Assembly (NCBI GenBank): GCA_006538405.1
Contig: BJKQ01000017.1
Span: forward strand, 576,660-640,659
From: Hansfordia pulvinata
Taxonomy: Eukaryota; Ascomycota; Sordariomycetes; Xylariales
DNA length: 64,000 nt
Direction of reading: 5' to 3'
Below, piece after piece: positions 11,615 to 23,930 of the stretch (the first letter of the stretch is position 1; each line of letters starts with the position of its first letter). The notes below the pieces were generated by a model. That model was not told the origin of the DNA. It searched no databases and saw only the letters and a list, made by a program, of their open reading frames with translations. The position numbers and the translations under genes are program-made.

Positions 11615-14088
11615 ATGAAGTTCTTCATTGACGACCTCCCCGTTCTCTTCCCCTATCCCCGGATATACCCCGAGCAGTATGCCTACATGTGTGACCTGAA
11701 AAAGACTCTCGATGCCGGCGGTCACTGCGTTCTCGAGATGCCTTCAGGCACCGGCAAGACCGTCTCTCTGCTGTCCCTCATTATCGCCTACCAGCAGCAC
11801 TACCCCGAACACCGCAAGCTCATCTACTGCTCCCGTACCATGTCCGAGATCGAGAAGGCTCTGGCCGAGTTGCAAGAGCTGATGAAGTTCCGTGCCGACG
11901 AGCTCGGCTACGTCGAGGACTTCCGCGGCTTGGGTCTCACCAGTCGCAAGAACCTGTGCCTGCATCCCTCGGTAAAGAGGGAAAAGAGCGGTGCGGTCGT
12001 CGACTCGCGCTGTCGCAGTCTGACTGCCGGGTTCGTCAAAGAGAAGAAGGAAAGGGGCGAAAATGTCGACCTCTGCATATACCACGACAATCTCGACCTT
12101 CTGGAGCCGCACAACCTTATCCCCAACGGCGTGTGGACTCTCGATGACCTGCTAAGGTATGGCGAGCAGCACAAACAGTGTCCCTACTTCACGGCCAGGC
12201 GCATGGTAAGTTGACCGATCGCCCACCTGTCTGACCCATTCTTCTCCGATTGACTCTGACTGGACCCCGATGCGAAGATGCAATACTGCAACGTCATCAT
12301 ATACTCATATCACTACCTGCTGGATCCCAAAATCGCCGAACGGGTATCCAAAGAGTTCTCTAAAGACTGCATCGTCGTCTTCGACGAGGCCCACAACATT
12401 GATAACGTTTGCATCGAGTCTCTCAGTAGCGACATCACTGAAGACTCCCTGAACAAGGCCACTCGTGGAGCACAGAACCTGGAGCGCAAGATTTCAGACA
12501 TGAAGGAGACGGACCGCGAACAGCTGGAAAACGAATACTCAAAGCTCGTCGAGGGCCTTCGCGATGCCGACGAAGCTCGGCAGGAAGATGCCTTCATGTC
12601 CAACCCCGCATTGCCGGACGATCTCCTGAAGGAGGCAGTTCCGGGCAACATTCGCCGGGCCGAGCATTTCACGGCCTTTTTGAAGCGATTCATCGAATAT
12701 CTGAAAACTCGCATGAAGGTGCGGCAGGTCATCTCCGAGACGCCGCCTTCGTTCTTGGCTCATCTCAAAGAGCACACGTTTATCGAAAAGAAGCCCCTGC
12801 GGTTCTGCGCAGAGAGATTGACCTCACTGGTCCGGACGCTCGAGCTCACCAATATCGAAGATTATCAGCCATTACAAGAGGTGGCAACGTTTGCGACGCT
12901 CGTAGCAACCTATGAAAAGGGATTTCTGCTCATCCTAGAGCCATTTGAATCCGACACCGCTGAAGTGCCCAACCCAGTCCTCCACTTCACATGTCTGGAC
13001 GCCGCCATAGCCATCAAGCCTGTGTTCGATCGATTCAGCTCCGTCATCATCACCTCAGGTACCATCTCCCCGCTGGAGATGTACCCAAGATGCTGGGATT
13101 TTCCACGGTAGTCCAGGAGTCCTACACGATGACGCTGGCACGGCGTTCGTTCCTGCCCATGATCGTTACACGCGGAAGCGACCAGGCTCCGGTGTCTACG
13201 AGCTTTCAAGTGCGCAACGAGCCCAGCGTGGTGCGCAACTACGGCAACCTACTAACCGAGTTTGCGCGAGTGACGCCTGATGGCATGGTCGTCTTCTTCC
13301 CCTCTTATCTGTACATGGAGTCCATCATCAGCATGTGGCAGGGCATGGGTATCTTGGACGAGGTGTGGAAGTACAAGCTGATCCTGGTGGAGACGCCCGA
13401 CGCCCAGGAGACTTCACTGGCGCTCGAGACGTACCGGACGGCGTGCTGCAACGGCCGCGGCGCTGTGTTGCTGTGTGTCGCGCGTGGCAAGGTCTCGGAG
13501 GGCATCGACTTCGACCACCAGTACGGGCGGACCGTGTTGTGCATCGGCGTGCCCTTCCAGTACACCGAGTCACGCATCCTCAAGGCGCGCCTCGAGTTTC
13601 TGCGTGAGACGTACCGCATCCGCGAGAACGATTTCCTCTCCTTCGACGCCATGCGCCACGCCGCCCAGTGCCTGGGGCGCGTGCTGCGCGGAAAAGATGA
13701 CTACGGCATCATGGTGCTGGCCGACCGGCGCTTCCAGAAGAAGAAGCCTCAGCTGCCCAAGTGGATCGGCCTCGCTATGCATGAGGTCGACGGCAATCTC
13801 AGCACCGACATGGCCGTGCTGGGCGCCAAGCGCTTCCTGCGCGACATGGCCCGCCCCTTCAAGGCACATGATCAGGAGGGCATCAGCATGTGGAGTCTGG
13901 AGGACTTGCGCGAACACCAGCGCAAGCTTGACGAGGACCGTATCCGCGAGCTCCGCGACGCTGCCGGCGCCCAGGCCGCCGCCGACGAGGCTCTGCGCGC
14001 GGCTCAGAAACAGCAGAGGTTGGCCGCAGCCGCCGAGGACTACGACATGGACGATGAACTCGACGAAGACATGATGCAGCTATCATGA
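11615..14088 (+). CDS. RAD3: TFIIH 5'-3' DNA helicase Rad3/XPD (apparent one-base frameshift)
   Basis: ATP-dependent helicase subunit of TFIIH, acting in nucleotide excision repair and transcription initiation in the nucleus. Exons are 11615-12205 and 12278-14088; the 72-nt intron (GTAAGT to AAG) joins TARRM to MQYCNV. Visible motifs are Walker A GTGKT (residues 45-49), the four iron-sulphur cysteines (115, 133, 154, 189), DEAH (233-236), motif V KVSEGIDF and motif VI QCLGRVLRG. The C-terminus is acidic. After ISPLEMYP the frame breaks at the CCC run 13084-13086: the next codons read RCWDFPR then stop, while the expected KMLGFSTVV continues one frame over. Adding one base gives 801 codons (800 residues), the normal family length. 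The gene is essential in yeast, so a sequencing or assembly error is much more likely than a true null allele. Convergent with PRP3. Confidence 0.96.
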
Positions 14089-14569
14089 GCGCTGTCTGCT
14101 AGCGATAATTCAGCTTCTTGGCTGGGAAGGAGAGTTCTTTGGGTCGATAGACAGGTGGATGCCGGCGGGAAAATACCTATCATGCCCCTAGAATGGGCTG
14201 GCATCGGCTATAGGGCATTGAGGCCCCGAGAACAGAAACTGGTGGCATGTATCAATGGGCAGGCGGGGAGAGTTGGTATCCAGTTGTGCGGGAAAATCCG
14301 CTGACTGTATGTGTGTGGGCTGAGAATCATCTCATACAGAAAGGCACCTTTGCAAATGAAGCATAGTCAGTGAGGAAAGGGTAAACCTCGAACATTTACA
14401 ATCTGCAATATTCTTCAAGGTCGTATGCTTCGTTGGGTTAAATCTCTATATATACATCCAAGCCACCCATGCGAAGGCTGAGCAAGGCAGGAGCACAAGA
14501 CCGCTCTGGCGCAATGTTCCCGATGCATTATGATTATGAAATGCAGACCCTGGCGAGATCGAGTTCTCG
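14089..14569. other. Convergent intergenic region RAD3/PRP3
   Basis: The shared 3' flank, 481 bp, of RAD3 (+) and PRP3 (-). It contains AT-rich stretches such as TATATATACATCC near 14449 that suit polyadenylation. No gene is recognised. Confidence 0.6.
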
Positions 14570-16150
14570 TCATACAGTGGCGATAGCAGAAGTGGTGGCA
14601 GACTTGGCCTGTTGCCAGAAACTGTCCATCTTAGCGCGGGCCAGCGCTTCGCGGGCTTCCGAGTCTGTTTCGCAGATCTTGGATCCCCATTTGCGGAAGC
14701 CCCTCTCCTTGACCTCGCCCTCGAAAAGCAACTGGCAGCGGTTCTGAGCGAGGTCGCGCAGATTACCCTGCTCGTCCTCGGGGCGTAGCCATTCGCGCAG
14801 AGCGGCGACCTTCTCAGAGCTCGCGTCGCGCGACGGCGAGTTCTCGGACCAGTCGATACGGTTGACCATTAGTTTGCGCATCTTGTTGATAGCCCAGGCG
14901 CCGCCCTCGCAGATGACGAGGCATCGACGCGGGTGCATAATGACCACGCCGGTTAGAGCTAGCTGTTCGGCATTGACGTTGACCTTGTAGCGGTGCTGGC
15001 CATTGGCGAGGCTGTCGATGGCGAAGACCAGCAAGTGCAGACCCTTGGCGGCATCTTTCTCCTGGTTGGTGGATAATTTCTCGTGGCGCTGCTCTTTGGT
15101 CAACTTGCGCTCCTCGTTGGCGTCAACATGGGTTTGATGGCGGTCGGCGATTTCGCGATTGACCCGCGCCTCGACCGCGGAGGGGTCTGCGATGGCTTGG
15201 TCGCCGAGCACGCGCATCATGTTGCCCTTCTTGACCTTGGGCTGTGGGGCGGGAACGAGACCGAGGCGAATCTTAGCCTGCTCTTCCTTCATGTCGGCAG
15301 TTCGGCGCTGTCGGCGCAGCTTCTTGGTCTCTTTGTGGGTGAGATACATGGGTTTCGGGGCCGGGGCATGTTTGTCTTGCGGGGGCTCGATGGCGACGGG
15401 ATGCTGTATGTAGCTGGTAATGATGGAATTCGGAGTATCGATCTTGAGTAATGAAGTGTCGGTATCCACAGGATCGTATGAGTCGGCATCGATCAGGCCC
15501 TCATCCCACCACTCGATCTTTGGGGGAGCATCGACAACAAAGTTCTTCTCGACATCTATGTCTTCGTCGATGCCAGCCTTGCGGGTTTGAGCGGCGATCT
15601 TCTTCTTGAGGGCCTCGAGGGCGGCCTGTCGGCGCAGGGCGTTGGCCTGTTGTATGTATTTACCCTTCTGGTTGAAGATAAGATTCCGCGACTGGCGAGG
15701 CTTGGCTGTGTGTGACGAAAGCGAGGCATCGAAGTAGGGGTTGCTCTTGACTTCATCAGCTGAAGGGCCAGAGAGGTCCAGCTGGCGCTGCTTTTTAGGG
15801 TTGCTATTGTTGCGGGAGGAGCGCGAGTCGTTAGAAGACTGTTTTGACTGTGGCTTCCAGGAGCTAAGGTCTTCGAGGGCGGGGTGGAGGCCCACGTTGA
15901 GACCTCCTCGTGCGGCGGGCGGCGGGGGTGGTGGTGTCGGGTTGGACGGGGCGGGGGCGTTGTTCTGGGACGGAAGAGACGCGAGCGCGGGGTGAAGTCC
16001 GACGTTGAGACCACCCTTGGGCTTGGAGGAGCCTATGGCAGCGTTGACACGCGCTTTCAGGGCGGCAAGCTTGTCCGCAGCGGACTCTGGCTTCTGGACG
16101 CGAGAGCCATCTTGACGGGGGCCAAGACTGGGGGAGCCATGTCGATCCAT
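14570..16150 (-). CDS. PRP3: U4/U6 small nuclear ribonucleoprotein Prp3
   Basis: Single-exon gene encoding 526 residues. Prp3 binds the U4/U6 duplex and is a core protein of the U4/U6-U5 tri-snRNP needed for spliceosome assembly. The central PRP3 domain is recognisable in IVDTDTSLLKI-like text, YLTHKETKKLRRQRR and VKKGNMMRVLGDQA, followed by the C-terminal DUF1115-type domain with HPRRCLVICEGGAWAINKM and the RIDWSE stretch. The N-terminus is Pro/Ser-rich and carries GGLNVGLHPAL twice (residues 46-56 and 82-92). The ATG at 16150 is preferred over upstream in-frame ATGs because the sequence before it is low-complexity and lacks family similarity. The gene is convergent with RAD3 and divergent from RPA190, with 1.3 kb between the two start codons. 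Confidence 0.95.
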   Translation of the reverse strand: MDRHGSPSLGPRQDGSRVQKPESAADKLAALKARVNAAIGSSKPKGGLNVGLHPALASLPSQNNAPAPSNPTPPPPPPAARGGLNVGLHPALEDLSSWKPQSKQSSNDSRSSRNNSNPKKQRQLDLSGPSADEVKSNPYFDASLSSHTAKPRQSRNLIFNQKGKYIQQANALRRQAALEALKKKIAAQTRKAGIDEDIDVEKNFVVDAPPKIEWWDEGLIDADSYDPVDTDTSLLKIDTPNSIITSYIQHPVAIEPPQDKHAPAPKPMYLTHKETKKLRRQRRTADMKEEQAKIRLGLVPAPQPKVKKGNMMRVLGDQAIADPSAVEARVNREIADRHQTHVDANEERKLTKEQRHEKLSTNQEKDAAKGLHLLVFAIDSLANGQHRYKVNVNAEQLALTGVVIMHPRRCLVICEGGAWAINKMRKLMVNRIDWSENSPSRDASSEKVAALREWLRPEDEQGNLRDLAQNRCQLLFEGEVKERGFRKWGSKICETDSEAREALARAKMDSFWQQAKSATTSAIATV

Positions 16151-17488
16151 GACGTTCCGTGTCTGTGGGCGACGGCCCGGACCCAGTGGGCTGGTGTTTA
16201 AAATGTGCAACGGGCAGCGGCGAGGCGGGAAACAGTGGTGTTGAGATCCAAACGTAGACGGATGCGGACGGGATGATGAGGGCACGCGATAAGATGGCAA
16301 GCGGCGCGGCCGAGGATAGTGGTCGCAAGCCCTGGTTGTAAGTGGCGCAAGGATTATGGGGCAAGTCTCGTTCGTGCTCGAAAGAAGTCGGGGCGTCCAA
16401 GATGCTAGCGGGCAGATCAGCTGGGTGTGGCGGTGGTGATGATGGATGAGGCCGAAGATGAGCGTCGGCGCGATCTCCTGGTGGGCGCGTTCATGAGAGG
16501 TACGGGTACCGGAACGCACCTCCTTGATGTACGAGTACCCCCAAATGCAAGCATGGAATCCAGTGTGGAGCTGACTGGATCAGACAGGTCCAGGCTTCCA
16601 AGCAACCGCCTCTGGGCTGGGGGCAGCAGCGTCAGTGAGCAGCGGAGGGTCGCGGTATCCCATGTACATGAGCCAACACTGTCTTTGTATGGTGCATCAA
16701 GTATAGCCTCACCCAGGCGAGAGGGTGATGATCCAGCTGCAAGAGCGTTGCCGCCGGCCCGGCAGGCCGTTGGAGCGGTAGTCCCAGGTAGGTCGTCTCG
16801 TACATCCAGCAGTTCTGCCGGCGGTTACCGCCAAAAAGTTTCTCTGAGTGACGCAGGCGGGCTGCATGTGGCTGCTCCCAGCCTCGCAGAACCTCCGGTG
16901 AGTGAAGAGCAGAGCCAGAAGATCTCCACATTTCCCGACCCCCTGCCAGGTCAAGTACTTGTACAGAGCGCGGTCTAGCCACTACGGGCTCGAGGCGACG
17001 GCAAGGTACGGTAATAGGTACGAAGGGCCGCCGGAAGGCTGCGTCTGCACGGAACCCCACCAGGAAAAAAGTTGCGATCCTCGTCGTGCTTGCCTCGTTT
17101 TCCTCCTCGCCCATCCTCCCGCTTTTCTCTCCCATTGTGCCGCCCTTGCTCCCCCGTCTTCAGCTGCATCTGGGGCGGTTTTTGACAAGCCTCTCGGATC
17201 ATTCGCCTGCACCCAGAAGAGAGCATCACTGCGCAGCATCATCGTGTGCACAGCAAGCCCGGCGCCGTCGCATGTATACTGTCCACGCCATTCACATGTC
17301 TTTTGCCCCAGGGCTTTGACTATCCCGCCACGGCATGCCTACTTTTCCCCTTCGCAGCACATAGACTTGGTCGACCTATCAGTGCGCCTTTCTGCAGAGA
17401 GATCGAGGCGCCTTGTCTAGAATAAACTGGACACAGCGAACGACGCACCCTTCCTCTCTGCCCGCTCTGCTCTGCGATCACCGACACC
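16151..17488. other. Divergent promoter region PRP3/RPA190
   Basis: This 1.34 kb region separates the two start codons. It is pyrimidine-rich toward RPA190 (17095-17165) and has an ACGAGTAC word at 16531-16538. No supported gene lies here; the open frames in it look like chance readings. Confidence 0.6.
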
Positions 17489-20400
17489 ATGAATATCTCA
17501 ACCCCAGTCACGTCGAATATCGACAGCGTCGATTTCGATTTCCTGTCCCCTCGAGAAATCAAGAACATGTCCGTCTTGAGGGTGCAAAATCCAACTACCT
17601 TCGACAGCCTTCTGGCTCCGGTTCCTGGCGGTCTCTACGACCCAGCCCTGGGCGCATGGGGTGAATATGTGTAAGTCTCGTCATGATCTTTCTTCTTAGA
17701 CTCTTCCTTCCCGGCTGGCCATGGTCTAACATAGACCGACACAGCTGCTCGACCTGCAATCTCGGCGTCTCGGCCTGCCCGGGCCATTGCGGCCACATTG
17801 ACCTGGCGGCGCCCGTTTACCACCCCGTCTTCATGGATCAAATCCTGCGTCTATTGCGCGCTCAATGTGTCTACTGCCACCAATTCCGTATGCGCCGCGC
17901 CGACATCGATTATGTAGCCTGCAAGCTGCGCCTGCTTCAGGTGGGACTCCTGGACGCCGCCGACGCCCTCGACAGAATCACCCATGAGTCCACCGACATC
18001 CCTCTCGACGACCAGGACATGTCCGATGGAGACGCCGACACCGGAACCGACTCCTCCCTAGATCGTCTCATGCGCCTGCGCAGATCTTTCACAAACTCCG
18101 CCCTGCGATCCCACCGCGTGTCCAATGCCGAAATCCGCCGCGGCAAGCACGAGGGTGCTGCTGAAGCACGCAAGGACGTCCTCAAAGAATTCCTGCGTGA
18201 CATGACAAAGTCTCGCCAATGTGCTACCTGCAACGGCATCTCCCCCAGTTACCGCAAAGACAGATTTGTCAAGATCTTTGAAAAGGCGTTGAGCACCAAA
18301 GACGAAGCCAAGATGGCGCAGCGCAACCTACGCTACAAGGATGCCCTCGCCCTAAAGACCAAGGCAGATGCCAAGACTGCGGCCTTGAGAAACAAGAACA
18401 TGAACGGGCACGGCAGTGACACTGACGAAGGCGTGGCTGATGTGGATCAAGCCACCAGCGAGGAAGAGGCCGACACTCAAGATGACGAGGAAGAAGGAGA
18501 CGGTGAGGAGCTTGACGAGAATGGCGACGTCGTCATGGCCGATGCGCCCGCTGTCAAAATGCCGAAAAAGAAGAGTGGGACATCAGGGGTTCGGGCGCAA
18601 CGCTACATCTCATCCATGGAAGTTAAGGAACGCCTGCGTCTACTTTTCGAGAAAGAACACGAGATCATGTCCCTTGTCTACAACTCGAGGCCTCTCGGCA
18701 ACAAAGTACCTGCCGACAACTTCTTCTTGACGACAATCCTCGTGCCGCCTAACAAGTACCGCCCCGAAGCCAAGACTGGCGACGGCGCCGTCGCAGAGGC
18801 GCAACAGAACTCGCTCTACAAGAGCATCATCCAGGCGACGCAGCGCATCTCTCAGGTGCATGACGATTTGGCTGAGGCCGCCGCCGGTGGGCAGGAGGGT
18901 CGCCGGCGCCGCGATATGTCCGAGTTGTTCGAGGCATCCGTACAGCTGCAGGACGCCGTCAACTCGCTCATTGACCGCGACCGCAACCCGGTTCGCGGCG
19001 CGGCGGGCAAGCGCAATGAGGATGGCATCAAGCAGAAGCTGGAGAAAAAGGAGGGTCTGTTCCGGAAGAACATGATGGGCAAGCGTGTCAACTACGCTGC
19101 GCGTTCTGTCATCTCGCCCGATCCCAACATCGAGACGAGCGAGATCGGTGTACCGCCAGTCTTTGCCACCAAACTGACGTACCCGGAGCCTGTGACCAGC
19201 CACAATTTCCGCGAGATGCAGCAGGCTGTCATCAACGGCATTGACAAGTGGCCCGGCGCCGCCGCCATTGAGAACGAGAACGGCCAGATCGTCAACCTGC
19301 GCAACAAGTCGACCGAGGACCGCATTGCTCTTGCCAACCAGCTGCTTGCCCCGTCGAGCCACAGCAATGGCCAGCTCTTCAAGGGCAAGAAGGTCCATCG
19401 CCACCTGGGCAACGGTGATGTCGTGCTCATGAACCGTCAACCCACTCTGCACAAGCCCTCTATCATGGGCCATCGCGCCAAGGTCCTGCCTGGCGAGAAG
19501 ACGATTCGCATGCATTACGCCAACTGCAACACATACAACGCCGACTTTGACGGTGACGAAATGAACATGCATTTTCCGCAGAACGAGGTCGCTCGGGCCG
19601 AAGCCATGAGCATTGCTGACACAGATCATCAATACCTGTCTGCCACGGCTGGTAAGCCGCTTCGTGGTCTCATCCAGGATCACTTGTCCGTCTCTGTCGC
19701 TCTCTGCAACCGCGATACCTTGTTCGACCGTGGTTCCTACCACCAGCTCATCTACAATGCCCTCCGCCCGGAGAGCGGCCACATCACCACTGAGCGGCTG
19801 CAACTCTTGCCGCCGGCTATCCTAAAGCCTGTCAAGAGGTGGACTGGCAAGCAGGTCGTCACCACTATCCTCAAGAACATCAAACCCACGGGATGCGGTA
19901 ACCTCTGGCTTGATGGCAAGACCACCATCCCCAAGAGTGCTTGGGGTGAGACCTTCGCGGAAGAAGGTACCGTTCACTTCCATGATGGCGAGTTCATCAC
20001 CGGTATTCTTGACAAAGCCCAGCTGGGTCCGTCCGGAGGCGGTCTGGTGCATGCCATTCACGAGAACTGGGGACCCGGGGTTTCTGCACGCCTTCTCAGT
20101 TGCATGGGTCGCCTGCTGACTCGATATCTGAACATGCGTGCCTTCACTTGCGGCATGGACGATCTGCGCTTGACACCCCAGGGCGAGAAGAACCGCAGGG
20201 AGCAGCTCAAGGCCGCCGAGCACGTTGGTCTACGAGCTGCTGCCAAGCACGTCAGTCTGGGCGATCAGGAGGGCATGACCAACGACGACCTGACACTGCA
20301 GTCCCGTCTCGAAGAAGTCATGCGAGATGACACCAAGCAGGCTGACCTCGACACCGTCATCAACGCAGCCTCCAAGGATGTGTCCACTGCCATCACCAAA

Positions 20401-22758
20401 GCCTGTCTCCCTGTCGGATTGGAAAAGTCATTCCCCAAGAACCAGATGCAGTCTATGACGATCTCTGGTGCCAAGGGCTCTGGCGTCAACGCCAATCTTA
20501 TCTCCTGCAACCTGGGACAGCAAGTTCTCGAAGGAAGAAGGGTTCCTCTCATGGTCAGCGGCAAGTCGCTGCCCTGTTTCGCCCCGTTCGAGACCAATAT
20601 CCGCGCTGGAGGCTACATTGTGAATCGCTTCCTGACTGGCATCCGGCCTCAGGAGTACTATTTCCATCACATGGCTGGTCGTGAAGGTCTGATTGACACG
20701 GCTGTCAAGACTTCGCGCTCTGGCTATCTGCAACGTTGTCTGATTAAAGGCATGGAGGGCCTTAAGGTGGCTTACGACTCCTCTGTCCGCGACGCCGACG
20801 GCTCCATGATTCAGTTCCTGTATGGCGAAGATGGTCTGGATATCACCAAGCAAAAGTATCTCAACGATTACACCTTCGTCCTCCAGAACCAGGAGTCGCA
20901 GATGCATCAGCTGGGCATCGGCGAAAGAGGTTGGGATCAGGACATCTACGATACCAAGGACTACGCCCAGAAATACCACAAGCAGGCTGTCAGGCAAGCC
21001 AAGGCCAACGATCCCAACGCCAACGACCCACTCCACACCGAACTCAACCCCAACCGCCATGCATTTGCCACCTCGGAGAAGTTCTACGAGAAGGTGACCG
21101 ACTACATCAAGACCAACCCCGACGGGCTGATCAAGGACAAGAGCGACAAGTCTGCCAAGCGAGACACATCCAAGGTCCTCACTCCCAAGAAGTATGCCGA
21201 GAAGATCTTCCACTCGAAATACCTCAGCTCGCTGGTTGAACCGGGTGAAGCAGTCGGTATCGTTGCTGGCCAGTCTGTCGGAGAGCCTTCAACCCAGATG
21301 ACGCTGAACACGTTCCACTTGGCTGGTCACTCCGCCAAGAACGTCACACTGGGAATTCCCCGACTTCGTGAGATTCTCATGACTGCGAGTGAGCGCATTT
21401 CCACTCCGTCTATGACTTTGATGCTCCACGAGGAGCTGTCGGAGCAAGAAGGAGAGACATTTGCCAAGGCCATCAGCATCCTGCCGCTTGCCCACGTGAT
21501 TGACAAGGTATCGGTCATAGAACGCATGGGCAAGGGTACCGGCCATCGTCTAGCCAAGATGTTTGATGTCCGGATCGAGTTCTTCCCCTCGGCCGAGTAT
21601 TGCAAGACGTATGCCATCACCACTGCAGACGTGCTGGACAAGGTGGAGACGGATTTCTTGCCCAAGCTACAAAGCCTCATTGCCAAGGAGATCAAAGCCA
21701 AGTCGTCCAAGGGTGACAGCGCGGCGGCCCCCGAGGTCGGCACCTCTTCGGGGGCTGTTGAGATGGCTACGGAGACGGGTGGAGACGTGGCAGGCGATGA
21801 CGATGACGATGATGATGAAGACGGCGATGGTGACGCGACCAATGCGAAGCAACGGGCGAACCGAGCACAGGCTGTTTCGTACGGAGCCAACGACGACGAC
21901 GATGACGAAATCCAGCGGAGACTTGCGCGCGAGGCATCGCCCGAGGACGTCGAGGTACACGAGGACGAGGGCTTCGGCGGCAGCCCACCGCCCTCGAGCG
22001 ACGACGAGGCTGACGGCAAATCACGCAACGGAAAGCGGAGCACCAAAGATAGCCGCGGTCGCGAGGGACGCATCCAAGAAAAGGTGCCCGTCGTATCGCG
22101 CTTTGAATGCGACGAGAAGAAGGGCGAATGGGTGGCCTTTACGCTCGAGTACGATTCGGACATTCCCAAGGTGCTGATGCTGAGCATTGTCCAGGATGTC
22201 TGCCGCAGGACACTGGTGCAGCAGATCCCTGGGATCCGCGGGTGCACGTACGTTGCCAGCGAGAAGGTTAATGACATGCGCGGCAACGAGACGCAGAGGC
22301 CGGTGGTGCACACGGACGGAGTGAACCTGCAGGCGATGCAGAAGTACCAGGAGTTTATCAACCCCAACAGCATCCAGACCAACGACATTGCCGCGGTGCT
22401 GCGGATGTACGGGATTGAAGCGGCGCGGCGCAGCATCATGCTGGAGCTGGGAGGGGTGTTCGAGGGCCACGGCATCAGCGTGGACAACCGGCACTTGAAC
22501 CTGATTGGAGATTACATGACGAGGAACGGCGGGTTTACGCCTTTCAACCGGATGGGTCTGCGGGGCAACGTGAGCCCGTTCACCAAGATGAGCTTTGAGA
22601 CGACGCTGTCGTTTCTCAAGGACGCGGTGCTGGACGGCGACTGGGACGACCTGACAACGCCCAGCAGCCGTATCGTCATGGGCAGCCTGAGCAAGGTGGG
22701 CACGGGCGCCTTTGATGTGCTGACAGAGGTGCACCCCCGCAACGGCAAGAATGTCTAG
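17489..22758 (+). CDS. RPA190: DNA-directed RNA polymerase I largest subunit (RPA190)
   Basis: Catalytic subunit of RNA polymerase I, which transcribes pre-rRNA in the nucleolus. Exons 17489-17670 and 17745-22758 give 1731 residues. The 74-nt intron (GTAAGT to CAG) splits a Val codon just before the zinc-binding CSTCNLGVSACPGHCGH. The active-site loop NADFDGDEMNMHFP carries the three Mg-binding aspartates near residues 661, 663 and 665. The bridge-helix and trigger-loop region is visible as VGEPSTQMTLNTFHLAGH. Two acidic insertions typical of Pol I appear, one near 18410-18540 (clamp) and one near 21780-22010 (jaw, with Asp runs). The start is supported by the family-like N-terminus ending in the intron. 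No frame breaks occur over 5 kb, unlike several neighbours. It precedes the DsbA-like gene on the same strand by 1.2 kb. Confidence 0.97.
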
Positions 22759-23930
22759 GAGCTGTGTGTGTATGTAACGACGAAGGCGTTTGGGATTATG
22801 GGATGGATTAGCAACTGTCAATGTTGGCGTGAGGGGGGCGGCTGTTGTTGTTGGTGGCAGCTACCTACTCGCCTTTATTACTTAGTGTTTCTTACTCGTT
22901 CATCCAGTGTGACCCGGGTGGTTCGCCGGGGGTCGATCCAAAAAATCTACCTTATTTTCTTGCACCTATATACTTGCTGGATGCTCTGCAATGTTGCACT
23001 CGTCTCGCTGGGCACGGTAGCATTCGTCTCGGATCATGTACTCAAGGCTACCTGCGAAGGGACAAGAGAGCAAGAGATAGGCAAGGCGCCGGCGGGGGAA
23101 GGGGGGCCATGCTCGCAGGCCAGGTGTCGAGTCGACTCGGGGCGTAGCCGACGGCCCCACCGACGGCCGAGGTGAAAGTAATCAAGGGTGGGGTTGGTTC
23201 GGCAAGTGGTTGGCTGTGTTGGAGGGTTTGGCGGGCAAAGCGGAAAGGGCGCTGCTACCGACCGTGCCAAGCTCTTGACGGCATTAGTGATAGGGCGCCG
23301 TGAGTCGTCGAGCGTCAGGCTGCGTGGCTGCTGCTGGGGCATTTCGGAGGCGTCGGAGGGCATGTGCTCCAAGCTCCCAGGAAGGAGATGGCTACCAGGT
23401 ACGCGTACGAGTATGCAGGTCAGGAATAATAAATAGGCAGGGGCAGCCGTCGTGTGCGATTGATGCTGGCATACCAGGCCCAACTAGCAGTCTAATAGCT
23501 GTTGTCACAAACACACAAACCTACTACCTAGGTCGAGTACATACATTAGGTACTCAACACGTCAAAATTCATTCATCAGTGAAGTAAGTGCGGTGCAAGA
23601 GGACAAGGCCGCACCTGCCTCCTTTCCTCGCGCTCCAATTGCCTCTCCTCTCTCGCCTCCCCTCTCCTCCCCTCTCCTCTCCTCTCCTCTCCTCTCCTCG
23701 GGCTCCGCTATCCTCTGCTGCGCTCTCCCGCCCCGGGCGCGCCGGTGTTCTCCGCCGCCCGCGCAAGTCTTGCGTCTGCCCGCCCCGACCTGTCCATCCT
23801 GCCGTCCGTCCGTCCGCCCGACCAAGATTCTCCAGACGGGCCCGTCGAGCCCTGTGATTTCTGTCTGTCAGCTGCTGACTCTGTCTTCTCTATTTGGTCG
23901 ATCAAGGGGATCCCCCCCTCCTCCGTCGCA
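22759..23930. other. Intergenic region RPA190 to DsbA-like gene
   Basis: Holds the RPA190 3' flank and the DsbA-like promoter and leader. The only clear element is a CCTCT microsatellite near 23669-23699. No gene is recognised. Confidence 0.6.
23669..23699. repeat. (CCTCT)n pentanucleotide repeat
   Basis: About six tandem CCTCT units in a longer pyrimidine-only tract that starts near 23640. It lies about 230 bp upstream of the DsbA-like start codon, probably in the promoter or 5' UTR. Confidence 0.9.

Noticed and set aside
13034..13130. An intron to explain the RAD3 frame break
   Set aside because: Any GT-AG pair spanning the break would remove the conserved SGTISPLEMYPKMLGF segment, so a one-base loss fits better.
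18640..19803. 387-codon antisense frame inside RPA190 (also 386 codons at 21327-22487)
   Set aside because: Shadows of the strongly conserved sense RPA190 frame caused by codon bias.
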